The notes below the pieces were generated by a model. The model did not search any database. It was not told where the DNA came from and saw only the letters and a program-made list of their open reading frames with translations. From NCBI RefSeq assembly GCF_026151205.1, contig NC_087078.1:17997118-18061117 (forward strand): 64,000 nucleotides of DNA, read 5' to 3'. How positions within the stretch are numbered: the first letter of the stretch is position 1; each line of letters begins with the position of its first letter. This document shows, one piece after another, positions 53,301 through 59,126 of the stretch. The DNA comes from Bolinopsis microptera. Lineage: Eukaryota > Ctenophora > Tentaculata > Lobata > Bolinopsidae. A program made the translations under genes and the position numbers.

Positions 53301-56201
53301 TTGCTATTTGATTTCTCACCTGACTTGGAGAACAGGTCGGTCTCTTGTTTCATTGCTATTTGATTTCTCACCTTTTAAGAGGAGTGCCGTGAATTAAATC
53401 CTGCAATATGAGCTCATCGTAGTTTGCTATTGAGAATCCTAGAGTTCTTCAAAACCAGGAGATGTAATCAATTTATAACGACACAATTATATTGCTACAT
53501 TTAAACCCTACACCTAACTAATCCTCCAATATGCTCCTTGTATCCACCTCCAAACCCCTGACTCCACCTCCCTACAACCCTCTTTAGGTACCTGAGCGTG
53601 AAGAGGCCAATGTGTGGACTAACGGAGAGGTACATGATAGACGGCCCCCACAGCTGGAGAGACTTCATGTCACCAGTACAGATTCTGGAGGAGTGGTGTC
53701 TGGCTAATGGCATACCTGTACCTACTTATTCTAGTGACGGCAAGAGAGCCGGGGTTAATGGGGAGATGTTTTCCTCTGAGGAGTTTGAGAAACACGAAGT
53801 TAACTACGAGGATTCTGCTGTGTGAGTATTTTGAGTTAAGTTTTTATATATTTATTATAGTCTCTATATAATGCTTTTGGACACACAACGTAAGGCTTGA
53901 AATCTTCGTAAAACTACATCATTAGAGCTTCAAATTATTTGTTATATAGTAGTATTGAAAGTATTATTATAGTCTCTGATGTCCATCAAAAAATAAAAAA
54001 ATCTGTTTTGCACCCAGCGACTTTCTCAAACATAAACGCATACCAAATTTTCGCTGCCTTTTAACTCCTTATCCAAAATCAAAATTTGTCATTATTTCCA
54101 CCAATAAAGAAAATCCACCCTATTATAATAACACCCCTTCTTCAGTTGGGGAGAGTACAAGGAGAGGACAGCCCTGTACATCCTGTTAGAGTTCGGGCTG
54201 ATCAGGGACTATGTTGAAAAGAGACAACTAACTGATCCTGTTATGCCTGGTGTACCTCAGGGTCGGATCCTTATGTGGGTGCGTGCCTCAACACCTTGGC
54301 CTTGTTGTATCTTACATTTCAGAATATCTCGCTGGAATAATCATTGCATCTATGTAACAATTTTAACATGATCACTGATCAAGTGTTTTTTGTTGAAAAA
54401 TGCAATTTATATCGTGTCTCCATTTGCCCCAATGCCCAGGTGGATATATTCCCGTTTTCTGAGAAGCCACCAGAGCCCATGAGAGTGGACCCTCCACTTC
54501 CCGTAGACCAGGAGCTGAGAGTGATAGTATTCGAGGTTACTAACGTGGAGACGATACAGGAAATAGATCCGGGTCCGGGAATGAAGAAGCTGAACGATCT
54601 GCTCGTGCAGGGTCACTTTAGTGGAGATACTGAGAGTCAGGTATATTATTCAAAGTTCACCGTATCTCCTAAATCCTGATCTTCTTTATACAGTAAAGTT
54701 TACTAACCATATATATCTGGTTTAATAAAACTGGCCGCTGGTGTTACCTTGAAACAGACTTAAACATTTTATTGTAATGATTGTAAGCAACACTTCAAGA
54801 ACCCTCCACCAAGACGTTTAAGCCAAGAGTCATGAACTACACAATGTTTTTGGGCGAATGAAAAACTTCATGCAATCTGCAAGTAACATCTCCAACCTCT
54901 ACTTCCAGGTATCAGAGATACACACCCGGGCAGTTAACGGTAACGGAGTACTTCACTGGAGGTTCAAGTTCAACTTCCAATACGCCTATCTCAAAAGGAA
55001 AGTGATGATCCCCGGTGACATAGAGGACACATATCTGGACCCTATCGTCACTCTTAAAGTGATGGATGGAGATCCAGGGGTCAGTAAGGAACCTTACGGT
55101 TACGTTCACCTGAATTTGTCCTATATGCCACGTGGTATGGCACGGGAGGATTGGGCTATAATGGACATTATTCCTGAGTATGAGGATCCTCCTAAAGGCA
55201 AGGATGAAGTGTATGATCCTGATGATTACAAGTTTGTGGGACCTCCGAAGATAACCTTCCTCAACCTTTACAAAGCCAAGAAAACCCTGGGTAGACCCAT
55301 CTTTGAATAATTTTGTTATAGCAGATTTAAGATTATGCAGTATATAATTCCCCCTAGGAGACCTTCTATGTTTTTTTTTGTAATTTAACAGAAATATTTA
55401 ATAAGGTTTAACAGAATCTGTTTCTTGACTGAATGTTCAAAAATGTCTGCAGGATGGTGGCCGCTTTACAAAAAACAAGGTGACTACTTGGTTAAAACCG
55501 GGAACATTAGGATGGAGCTGGAGGTCATGAACAGAGAGCAGTCGGAGAAGAGACCTGCTGGATTTGGGAGAAATGAACCAAACGCAAACCCTGTTATTCC
55601 TGAGCCTATGTGAGCGAAATGTTTCACCCATGAAATCGTCATTCAACATTCTTTAGAGTAGAAAATAGGAGTAAATGAACTTAGCTTATTGAAATATTTT
55701 CAATAAAAATGGTTATTTCTTTCTATTTTTATTTTTAGTCAGCTTGTGATTTGAGTTGTTTTTAATTAAAATTCCATCTCAGCCGTGTTACAACAGAGTT
55801 CAAAGGACTTCAAGCTAAGCTTCAGACCGTAGTATTCATCTTAAAGTCGCCCCTCAGATTCAAATTCATCATCGCAATAATATTACAAATATTTGGGTTC
55901 ATTTTTGGCGCCTTGATGTGGAACGCTCCGGTTAGTTTCCTATTATATCAGTTTTTGGTTGATGTTTTTTAGATTTAGGAATATGACCCGCAAATTGGTT
56001 TAACATAAAACCTTCGAAGATAAAGGGTAAAAATGGTGATAGGCAATAATTTCATTAGTTATCGTCGACCGTTTCCAATCATTCCATATTAATCATATTA
56101 CTTATCAAATCCATCCCTCAATACCAGAGTTCTATAACTGCAAGTCTCGCTGGGTAAGGAACACCACATCTGAACATATAGAATTACAACTTACTCTTTG
56201 A
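24218..56201 (+). CDS. MYOF/DYSF: Dysferlin/myoferlin-type ferlin, complete gene of about 39 coding exons
   Basis: Ferlins are tail-anchored multi-C2 proteins that act in calcium-dependent membrane fusion and repair. Exons: 24218-24310, 24639-24755, 26191-26326, 26672-26853, 27023-27167, 27382-27488, 27668-27842, 28510-28610, 30309-30377, 30580-30712, 30889-30989, 31970-32089, 32335-32544, 33903-34030, 34209-34279, 34455-34621, 35832-35998, 36203-36409, 36711-36790, 36891-37102, 37232-37362, 37566-37712, 37790-37858, 37961-38057, 38185-38322, 39006-39088, 39396-39539, 39774-39881, 40450-40891, 41110-41230, 52357-52582, 52715-53127, 53588-53821, 54146-54278, 54440-54640, 54909-55290, 55453-55609, 55783-55930, 56130-56201. 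The sum gives about 2055 aa, close to human dysferlin and myoferlin. Domains in order are C2A, C2B, C2C, FerA/FerB, DysF, C2D and following C2 modules, then a C-terminal membrane helix. Phases agree at every junction except a one-base break in exon 32335-32544. The 26326/26672 and 52582/52715 borders are less certain. Confidence 0.93.
24974..25335. repeat. 70-bp minisatellite, five copies, in a ferlin intron
   Basis: The unit begins CATTACTAATTCCCCGTCTC and continues TGAGCAACTTATTATATTTG. Starts lie at 24974, 25044, 25114, 25184 and 25254, with a truncated sixth at 25324. Copies are almost identical, with one C/T difference in GGAGGACAATG. Confidence 0.95.
26398..26424. repeat. Solo end of the 3598-3777 type MITE
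   Basis: GATAACGTAATATGTG then GGACCCCTA matches the right end of the element at 3598-3777 at most positions. No matching left end was found, so this is probably a relic. Confidence 0.4.
26672..27488 (+). CDS. MYOF/DYSF: Ferlin exons 4-6: C2B domain
   Basis: Exons 26672-26853, 27023-27167 and 27382-27488 encode a C2 domain: TYQLRFTIHECRKLAHVP, CDPVVVLTIGRATRSTQIV, ENSCDPVYEE, then ASLVGEFKFVLM and FKKWIMITHPSENPKNIK. The order and spacing match the second ferlin C2 domain, including the RKWLLL-like strand near its end. Confidence 0.88.
26881..26919. promoter_or_regulatory. Cluster of three TGACGTCA (CRE) sites plus one TCACGTGA
   Basis: Perfect CRE octamers lie at 26881-26888, 26901-26908 and 26912-26919, and an E-box TCACGTGA overlaps the first at 26886-26893. 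All are in the 169-bp intron after ferlin exon 4. CRE is the CREB/ATF site. An enhancer role is only an inference. Confidence 0.45.
27668..30989 (+). CDS. MYOF/DYSF: Ferlin exons 7-11: FerI linker and C2C domain
   Basis: Exons 27668-27842, 28510-28610, 30309-30377, 30580-30712 and 30889-30989. Exon 7 carries the inter-domain segment ending QKLVIRVHRAEDITQ, the first strand of the third C2 domain. Later exons carry YTNPYVTLSYGGSE, YSEYNPVFMEDVVFNIE, LMITLMDRDIELDGIDDPIG and FGPSYLNFYGRPRE. The last matches the ferlin FGPCYINLYGSPRE region. The acidic loops MDRDIELDG keep several potential calcium ligands. Exon 8 uses a weak donor, GTTAAA at 28611. Confidence 0.88.
28737..30050. repeat. GC-rich 40/47-bp composite minisatellite in a ferlin intron
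   Basis: Units of about 40 bp contain GGGGCCGCAGACTCTGGGGG and GTCTCCGTYTGTGTTGAGGA. A 47-bp variant adds ACTCTCC after GTCTCC. Some units carry GGGCCCTAGG insertions. A higher-order period of about 216 bp repeats at about 29484 and 29700. The array stays open in several frames for hundreds of codons, but this follows from the unit composition and it lies between two ferlin exons. Confidence 0.95.
31095..31955. repeat. 27-bp minisatellite, about 32 copies, in a ferlin intron
   Basis: The unit is close to CAAGTTACTGTAGGATCTAA plus CATCCCC. Variants CTCC, TTTC and AAGTAACTG recur. Because 27 is a multiple of three the array is open in more than one minus-strand frame. The last copy ends 15-40 bp before the acceptor of the exon at 31970, so it pushes against the branch-point region. 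Confidence 0.95.
31970..34621 (+). CDS. MYOF/DYSF: Ferlin exons 12-16: inner segment and FerA region, with a frame break
   Basis: Exons 31970-32089, 32335-32544, 33903-34030, 34209-34279 and 34455-34621. Exon 12 has GVAFRGRLFLEIFTKPSYS. Exon 13 has HAIQFEVSIGDYGN, the ferlin QFEVSIGNYGN signature, and then PMFDGTKYYYCNWDD in a different frame. The downstream exon (CQWEDCTYRLHALN) joins only to the shifted frame. One base is therefore missing, or two are extra, between about 32440 and 32500. Exons 14-16 encode the helical FerA region. Confidence 0.85.
32680..33893. repeat. Noisy 32-bp minisatellite in a ferlin intron
   Basis: The unit is close to AACAGTGACCAAGTGTCTGT plus TTGCCTATATTT. About 36-38 copies run right up to the acceptor of the exon at 33903. 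Copies between about 32900 and 33540 carry many single-base insertions and losses (for example GACCCAAG and TTTGGCC), while both ends are clean. Confidence 0.93.
34602..35690. repeat. 50-60 bp minisatellite that copies the end of a ferlin exon and its splice donor
   Basis: The last 20 bases of the exon ending at 34621 (CTCTGTGAACTGAAAATTCC plus T) and the first intron bases GTAAGTTTTGAGGG are repeated about 18 more times downstream. Every copy keeps CCTTGTAAG or CTTTGTAAG, so each is a potential 5' splice site. Unit length varies through ACATAAATATA versus ACTAAATATA and ATCACT versus GACT. In the exon frame the first intronic bases give a stop, TGA, so use of a later donor would truncate the protein. 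Confidence 0.95.
35832..35998 (+). CDS. MYOF/DYSF: Ferlin exon 17: FerB region
   Basis: The product QTQIPDVLVWMISNGERIAY and HHFLFHRRNPGYACSKF matches the FerB segment of ferlins, which reads NSLPDIVIWMLQGDKRVAY in dysferlin. It is phase 1 in and phase 0 out. Confidence 0.9.
36109..36160. repeat. Perfect 52-bp palindrome without spacer
   Basis: The left arm 36109-36134 is the exact reverse complement of the right arm 36135-36160, with TATATATA at the centre. It lies in the ferlin intron 42 bp before the acceptor at 36202. Confidence 0.95.
36203..37712 (+). CDS. MYOF/DYSF: Ferlin exons 18-22: DysF domain
   Basis: Exons 36203-36409, 36711-36790, 36891-37102, 37232-37362 and 37566-37712. Landmarks are GRITVYAETFENQTV, GWEWGEEWQVSLDF, NEYTDRIFEVDLREHGKNWS, PPGWENKTDWSID, YHYCRRRLWLRERV and DIVRRRRWRRMLNSR. 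The paired W-rich and R-rich motifs are those of the nested N-DysF and C-DysF modules. This places the gene with dysferlin, myoferlin and Fer1L5-type ferlins and separates it from otoferlin-type ferlins. A G-rich tract follows exon 18. Confidence 0.93.
37790..39539 (+). CDS. MYOF/DYSF: Ferlin exons 23-27: C2D domain
   Basis: Exons 37790-37858, 37961-38057, 38185-38322, 39006-39088 and 39396-39539. The segment EVRTHIYQGRELSSPEVDG and IKKQLSPTWDQSFMFK matches the first strand and the NPTWDQ motif of ferlin C2D. The later exons carry SVTITIWHNGAN and GDILAAFEIFQ, like ELLASFELIQ in dysferlin. The exon at 37790 is short and was chosen for its AG/GT borders and matching phases, so it is slightly less certain. 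Confidence 0.85.
38105..38178. repeat. Short tandem of self-complementary TGTCACAGGCTGTGACA units
   Basis: CTGTCACAGGCTGTGACACA and its inverted form CAGCCTGTGACACAG repeat about four times just before the acceptor of the exon at 38185. Each unit can fold on itself. Confidence 0.85.
39774..41230 (+). CDS. MYOF/DYSF: Ferlin exons 28-30: linker and C2 (DE) domain, ending before the giant intron
   Basis: Exons 39774-39881, 40450-40891 and 41110-41230. The sequence LSWGLRHLKFWSGKPIINPR corresponds to LAWGLRNMKSYQLANIS in dysferlin. CPLPQENNFKPPINIRLLDQ and GFTPLVGKYIIKDF complete the C2 fold. An acidic lysine-rich segment (EEKEEKEESIAE) follows, then DDWEFLSMYWWSR, the ferlin FIDWWSKF region. 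The last codon is split by the 11.1 kb intron and completed at 52357. Confidence 0.92.
41205..41575. repeat. About 49/61-bp minisatellite that copies a ferlin exon end and its splice donor
   Basis: The exon end TTCCTCTCCATGTACTGGTG plus GTCCAG and its donor GTCAGT are repeated six more times up to about 41560, joined by ACAGTTAGAATTCAG and in some units TCTGGAGACTGGGAG. Each copy keeps CCAGGTCAGT. The exon frame reads into TAG right after the first donor. Confidence 0.95.
41898..41903 (-). promoter_or_regulatory. Poly(A) signal of the nested minus-strand gene
   Basis: AATAAA on the minus strand, 25 bp after the stop codon at 41928. The position is ideal for a hexamer near a cleavage site. 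Confidence 0.6.
41928..43071 (-). CDS. Tectonin-like C-terminal exons of the nested gene
   Basis: Exons 43071-42970, 42816-42674, 42516-42313 and 42104-41928. Repeated motifs with the tectonin W-G-V pattern are visible: KVAQISKGKAGMWGVDSEED, KLTKVSSGATVWGIGPGRN, DNDNVWGVASNHDLFRW and VKVTPEGVWAMGEGNEILFR. Tectonin (TECPR) repeats form beta-propellers that bind carbohydrates or lipid A in secreted lectins. Only about four to five blades are visible, so the propeller may be small or may need a partner. The stop is TGA at 41930-41928. Confidence 0.85.
41928..51692 (-). CDS. Secreted TSP1/PAN/ShK/tectonin protein nested in a ferlin intron, 15 exons
   Basis: Exons, in gene order: 51692-51416, 51304-51213, 50928-50763, 50641-50465, 50271-50177, 49788-49623, 49288-48428, 45944-45597, 45311-45141, 44855-44685, 44582-43191, 43071-42970, 42816-42674, 42516-42313 and 42104-41928. 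All borders are AG/GT, phases agree throughout and the sum is 4542 bp, about 1513 aa. Order: signal peptide MKVLVLVTLIVVLGIFGLNG, an ShK-like six-cysteine region, a PAN-like module, TSP1, a second PAN-like module, 17 more TSP1 repeats and a tectonin-like region. The role is probably extracellular adhesion or carbohydrate/pathogen recognition, which is inferred from the domains. The whole gene lies inside ferlin intron 41231-52356 on the opposite strand. I know no named protein with this exact architecture. Confidence 0.88.
43191..44582 (-). CDS. Exon with eight tandem TSP1 repeats
   Basis: A single 1392-bp exon encodes eight near-identical TSP1 repeats of about 58 aa. Each starts NGGWGEYGAWSKCSA, continues GGKGTQIRSKECNNPAPA and ends CNSDPCA. 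Six cysteines per repeat and the W-x5-W layout at the start fit the TSP1 fold. Units differ mainly by AVCGGKG, AECGGKG or AECNGG and by VQTQSC or SQTQSC. Borders are phase 1 on both sides, so repeat exons can be added without breaking the frame. Confidence 0.92.
44685..44855 (-). CDS. Single-TSP1 exon (copy A of a duplicated exon)
   Basis: 171 bp, phase 1-1, encoding DGEWGDFGAWSQCTADCGVG and ending CNSDPCPG. It is a close paralogue of the exon at 45141-45311. The 3' part (GIGGAYCSGQISETYTC) differs more from its sister than the 5' part does. Confidence 0.9.
44790..45636. repeat. 456-bp tandem segmental duplication carrying a TSP1 exon boundary
   Basis: About 44790-45180 and about 45247-45636 are almost identical, including intron sequence such as CAGTGCAAAGGCTACTCTTT and GTAACGCCAACCACATTTCT. 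The offset is 456 bp. The block spans the 5' half of one TSP1 exon, its intron, and the 3' half of the next TSP1 exon, so an unequal exchange duplicated an exon unit recently. Confidence 0.9.
45141..45311 (-). CDS. Single-TSP1 exon (copy B)
   Basis: 171 bp, phase 1-1. It begins like the exon at 44855-44685 (DGEWGDFGAWSQCTADCGVG) and ends like the neighbouring exon at 45597 (SCNSEPCIG), consistent with an unequal crossover that fused two repeat exons. Confidence 0.9.
45597..45944 (-). CDS. Exon with two TSP1 repeats
   Basis: 348 bp, phase 1-1, encoding two TSP1 units. The first starts DGGWGEYGAWSECSDLCGGG, like the unit at 50465-50641. The second ends CNSEPCIG before the donor GTTGGT. Confidence 0.9.
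46445..48313. mobile_element. Non-autonomous hAT-type element with 8-bp target duplication
   Basis: The ends are CAGGGGTGTAGGAA and TTCCTACACCCCTG, inverted copies. The flanking 8-bp direct repeat ATCATCTT is exact (46437-46444 and 48314-48321). A CAGGG-type terminus and an 8-bp duplication are hallmarks of hAT transposons. The 1.87 kb interior has no transposase. It consists mostly of a tandem repeat (46605-47935). It lies in an intron of the nested TSP1 gene between exons 48428 and 45944, without touching a splice site. Confidence 0.88.
46605..47935. repeat. About 250-bp tandem repeat in dimers of 504 bp inside the hAT element
   Basis: Units begin near 46610, 46853, 47114, 47357, 47618 and 47866 with AAAACTACTTYTGTTCATGT. 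Alternating units differ (TTCGACATACG versus GTCCGCACCTACCC), so the higher-order period is 504 bp. Several frames stay open across the units, but these follow from the tandem structure. Confidence 0.92.
48428..49288 (-). CDS. Exon with five tandem TSP1 repeats
   Basis: 861 bp, phase 1-1, encoding five TSP1 units. The first starts DGDWGEYGAWSKCSAECNGG and the others start NGGWSEYGAWSKCSAE. Each has six cysteines. The unit borders and the conserved linker CNSDPCAVNGGW match those of the eight-repeat exon. Confidence 0.92.
49623..50271 (-). CDS. Second PAN-like module of the nested gene (two exons)
   Basis: Exons 50271-50177 and 49788-49623. The first gives GKCSNEKKNLNGPHTFVDDL and then TTIQ. 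The second gives DCVNKCASKDNCAAINWKKT, KWGFRCFLKKPGYG and AVEMCCLDNTCPG. The cysteine layout with a C-x3-C helix and a C-FL-K strand resembles PAN/Apple domains. It is a near-identical duplicate of 50763-51304. Confidence 0.82.
50465..50641 (-). CDS. First TSP1 exon of the nested gene
   Basis: 177 bp, phase 1-1, encoding DGGWGEYGAWSECSDLCGGG, TQTRSRDCNNPAPANGGEAC and ending CNDKLCSIP. It separates the two PAN-like modules. Confidence 0.9.
50763..51304 (-). CDS. First PAN-like module of the nested gene (two exons)
   Basis: Exons 51304-51213 and 50928-50763 encode KKCSRAKKNFGGPHSFVDNM, then DCVNTCASKDNCAAINWKKT and AVEMCCLDNNCPG. The second exon differs from its duplicate at 49623-49788 at only a few bases, while the first exons are clearly diverged. 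This suggests gene conversion or selection on the second exon. Confidence 0.82.
51416..51692 (-). CDS. First exon of the nested gene: signal peptide and ShK-like region
   Basis: The ATG at 51692 gives a typical signal peptide (MKVLVLVTLIVVLGIFGLNG) followed by a lysine-rich segment with six cysteines. It ends CTKKEGYLKKCGYTCP, like the C-x8-C-x3-C end of ShKT domains. If read through, a stop appears 17 residues later, so a stand-alone 96-aa secreted peptide is possible. The donor AAG|GTTTGA at 51416 joins the next exon in phase and is preferred. Confidence 0.7.
52357..53821 (+). CDS. MYOF/DYSF: Ferlin exons 31-33: C2E domain
   Basis: Exons 52357-52582, 52715-53127 and 53588-53821. Exon 31 completes the split arginine codon after the giant intron and gives DIGMYKGSFR, like VIGEFKGLFK in dysferlin. 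Exon 32 has INVRVYLLQGLRLACRSR, CDPFLAVKLGSREI and GETRIDLENR, a full C2 domain. Exon 33 has YMIDGPHSWRDFMSPVQIL, matching SGPNQWRDQLRPSQLL. The donor of exon 31 is taken as TGG|GTGTAA at 52583 because only this keeps the frame into exon 32. A GTGGGT four bases earlier would not. Confidence 0.9.
53108..53372. repeat. 52-bp minisatellite that copies a ferlin exon end and its splice donor
   Basis: The exon end GACTTGGAGAACAG with donor GTCGGTCTCT and the next 28 intron bases are repeated four more times. Copies differ by only a few bases, such as TTGTTTC versus TTATTTC. Each copy keeps the AACAGGTCGGT donor. In the exon frame the intron gives a TGA 12 codons after the first donor. Confidence 0.95.
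54146..55609 (+). CDS. MYOF/DYSF: Ferlin exons 34-37: C2F domain
   Basis: Exons 54146-54278, 54440-54640, 54909-55290 and 55453-55609. Landmarks are GRILMWVDIFPF (dysferlin GKLQMWVDLFP), LRVIVFEVTNVETIQ, VLHWRFKFNFQYAYLKRKV (like FNWRFIFPFDYLP), VTLKVMDGDPG, then GWWPLYKK and RPAGFGRNEPNANP, the hallmark RPAGQGRDEPNMNP motif. Reading past the donor at 55291 would give a stop at 55310, so a shorter form lacking the membrane anchor could arise if intron 36 is retained. Confidence 0.93.
55783..56201 (+). CDS. MYOF/DYSF: Ferlin exons 38-39: C-terminal transmembrane anchor
   Basis: Exon 55783-55930 encodes a juxtamembrane segment and a hydrophobic helix FIIAIILQIFGFIFGALMW, the single C-terminal anchor typical of ferlins. 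Exon 56130-56201 adds a short luminal tail beginning FYNCKSRW and stopping at TGA 56199-56201. The tail contains a GTAAGG that could act as a donor, so the last residues are uncertain. Confidence 0.85.
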
Positions 56202-56292
56202 GAAAAACAGACATCCTGGAGGAAGAGAAGAAGAAACTGAACTAAGCTCATAACGAAATTCATTTTGCATTGAACTATTTAGTTGTGTATAG

Positions 56293-56298
56293 AATAAA
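56293..56298 (+). promoter_or_regulatory. Ferlin poly(A) signal
   Basis: Canonical AATAAA 92 bp after the ferlin stop codon, the first one downstream. Confidence 0.6.
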
Positions 56299-56807
56299 TA
56301 GAGTTTATATGTAGTTATGTAGTTACGGTATAGTTACACTGGTGAGTATATTGCACCTGCAGGCTGAATAAGGACAGATACTTCCACATTTTAGCTGTTG
56401 ACAGCTTGGTGACGAAACAATAGTTAGCAGATTGTTTAGTTTACTCAAACTGGAGCAGTGACCCGAGACTGTATTTCGATGTAACTTTGGCAGCTAAAGT
56501 TCTAAAGTTATTTGATTGAATGCAATTAAATCATATTTTAATTCAGACGGTTAAAGTCGCAAATATATTTGTAATTGTTGAATTTTATTTGACCAATGAA
56601 TGAACGAGTGTTATTTTTTTCTGGTTTTAAATTTAATTTTGAAATCCAATTAACATTCAACCATAAAAATCAATATTGACTAAATCATGTTTTCCGTTCT
56701 TAAACTCTCATAATCTCATATAGCTTCTAAAATAATCGATGGCAGTTAATAAATAGAGAAAATAGTTGAACGCCTGATCAAGAATAAGTCTTAGCAGATC
56801 TTCAAGT
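56299..56807. other. Intergenic gap between ferlin and the secreted peptide gene
   Basis: AT-rich sequence with no open frame or repeat that I can support. The two genes converge here. Confidence 0.6.
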
Positions 56808-58022
56808 TTATGGGCACGGATCCTCATAAGGCCACCATTGGCACAGATAGGGGTCATCACAGTCGTAGTAACACTCCTGAGTGCACACTCGTTTATTGTA
56901 ACATCTAGGCTGACACACGTAAGGACAACCAGGTGACCTTCGAGAGCGGCTGTGGATCGGTCTTTTGAGATCTTTCAACTTTCCTAGGTCTTCAGTTAGC
57001 AAGTCAGCTAATTGTGCCACTATGTCAGATATTGAGACTCGATCCTCTTTCAGGCATCCATTCGATGCGATTATTTGCTTTAACAGTTCTTGGTATTCTG
57101 AAAAAGTAATAAGGATGAAAATAGTAAATAGTTCAACAGAAAACCTAGACATGTAACCTAGTAGTAGTTATACTTATAACCTAGAAAACATTTCTCTGGA
57201 CGTGTGGAAGATAATCGGAGATGCGATGGTGAGCTCGAAATATTACTACTTTGATTATCCCAGTATTCGGGAAACGGCCTTAAATCTAAGTCAACCCTCA
57301 CGACGGGCACCATTGGCTTTGTCAGGTTGCATATAATACTATAATAGATAAGAAAATGTTTAAAATGTATTTAAAAAGTTGACCAGCTCACCCGGGCACA
57401 CACTCAGTTGTCCAGATACCTTACAAGACTTTTTTGTGGCGGACCAATTTGCGACGACCGAAATTTTGGCGGTCCGAAAATATGGCGAAATTGAACAAAA
57501 ACCGTCACATTTCGGACGTCACAGAAAATAAGGGTATTTTTCATCATTTTTTGTGACAGTAAGCAGTAAGGAAATTTCTGAAAATCGGTAAAATCATGTT
57601 CAAACTTAGTCTGTATTAAGACTGTAAGACTTTCATGTTAGCACATACATGTATTTTAATGCAAATTTAAACTGTATTGCTTGACATTCAATTCGTCATT
57701 GGTGTGGTGATAATTTGTCCCAAGATGCCAGAATTTATTTATTTATTTTACTTGATATTACTTTTTAGAAACAAAATAAAGCAGTGAAGGCACAGTCATT
57801 GAAATAAGCTAAAAGATAATGCGACGGATTCTATTACGACGACCGAAATTTTGGCGGTCCGAAAATATGGCGAAATTTTCGGAAAACCGCCACATTTCGT
57901 ACGTTATAAATATGTCTTGTAAGGTATCTCGTCTACTGAATCCTCTTTAAAGGTATTTTCCTCCGAACCTCCTTGCACTACACAAACACAGAGCAAAACT
58001 AAAACTAAACAATATTTCATCG
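56808..58022 (-). pseudogene. Small secreted cysteine-rich peptide gene, first exon apparently split by a MITE
   Basis: The distal exon (about 57103 to 56808) follows the acceptor TTACTTTTTCAG. It encodes an acidic/amphipathic propeptide, a furin-type site HSRSRRSPG and a mature C-terminus with ten cysteines in CPYVC, CYNKRVC, CYYDC, CQWW and CP patterns, then a stop at 56808. On the same strand at 58022 an ATG opens a strong signal peptide, MKYCLVLVLLCVCVVQGG, that runs into the TIR of the element at 57414-57929 and stops within it. Sequence beyond the far TIR continues open to VCP and a phase-1 donor GTGAGC, which fits the distal exon. This is therefore likely a precursor gene disrupted by an insertion. 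An alternative is that the distal exon uses its own in-frame ATG at 57152. The family and function are unknown. Confidence 0.5.
57414..57929. mobile_element. 516-bp MITE with AGATACCTTACAAGAC inverted ends
   Basis: The 16-bp ends AGATACCTTACAAGAC and GTCTTGTAAGGTATCT are perfect inverted repeats. Inside, CGACCGAAATTTTGGCGGTC plus CGAAAATATGGCGAAATT occurs twice in direct orientation, at about 57456 and 57839. There is no coding capacity. The target duplication is not clear. Confidence 0.85.
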
Positions 58023-59126
58023 TCACAAGAAGAATGAGGTGAGTCAAATGAGTCGTTCTCTCAGTTTAAAATTCGACTTGATGAGTTGGTAATGGTACGA
58101 ATATATGAGTATATATATATATATAAGGCGGGTTTACGGCGCTGCAAATTGTAATTAACGTCATCAATATCATTGTGGAACTTGTTCGGTATTGGTTTTA
58201 TCTGCGCTCGCCAGTCCACGTTCACTAATAAGCTCACTGTTTTATCACTTCCAGTATATTTTACTCATTAATATAAGTTGCCCGGTTTCAAATTAATGTT
58301 TCGTGGCACTAGTTTCTAGACAAATCCGTTGCATAAAAAATTCGATTTAGCTAGGAAAATAATTTCACGCTCAAATTTCGTGATTTTCAGTTTTCAAAAT
58401 ATTTCCAATTTCCAATATTGAAAATCTTGCCTGGTAAGCAAATAAATTTTTTTCAAATTCTTTGAAATTACATAAACTTGATAAACTATCTTATCGTTAA
58501 AAGCCGTACATTCTTGAAACTACTTTAGAGTAATTTTGTAACTCTCACAATAAAGGTAATTGCATTATTTTTCCCCATTTTATACAGCAATTGTACTTAA
58601 AACTGAATGCCTAGTTTAAGTTGTGCAACCCGTCTCCAAATTTTAAAACAATCCTGCAACAATTCGGCATTTTCATGATGGAACTTTTGATAAATTGGTA
58701 AGTTTAACAAATTAATTTCGGTACACAAAAGTGCTAAAAATGAAAAATGAAATAAAATTAGTTACCAATACCATGGTAAGCGATATTGATCGTTAAAATT
58801 ACATAGTTTAAAAAAGATAAAAATGGTTTCTTATTTGCTTCCCTAGTTAGGAAATTAGAGCGATTACCGATCATGTTTTCAATTATTATAAAAATTCAAA
58901 TTTTATAGCTTCCTGTTTAACCCTCTAAGTCTAATCTGATTCTAAACCTAACCCTTACCCCCCAGTTCCATAGTATAGCGGATATTATGCCAAATTATTA
59001 GACGGAGGTCCATTTCTAATAATTTGGCATAATATCCGGGTAAGTCTAACCCAATCCCTAACAAAGGCATATGCTGAAACACTAATCCAAACGAGAAATT
59101 AGACTTTAACTTCCTTATACGGTATA
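58023..59126. other. AT-rich intergenic sequence
   Basis: No gene seen. It contains a short (AT)n tract near 58110 and a perfect hairpin at 58979-59038, listed separately. Confidence 0.6.
58979..59038. repeat. Perfect hairpin: 24-bp arms, 12-bp loop
   Basis: The left arm at 58979-59002 (CGGATATTATGCCAAATTAT plus TAGA) is the exact reverse complement of 59015-59038. The loop is CGGAGGTCCATT. It could be a very small MITE or a foldback element. Confidence 0.95.
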
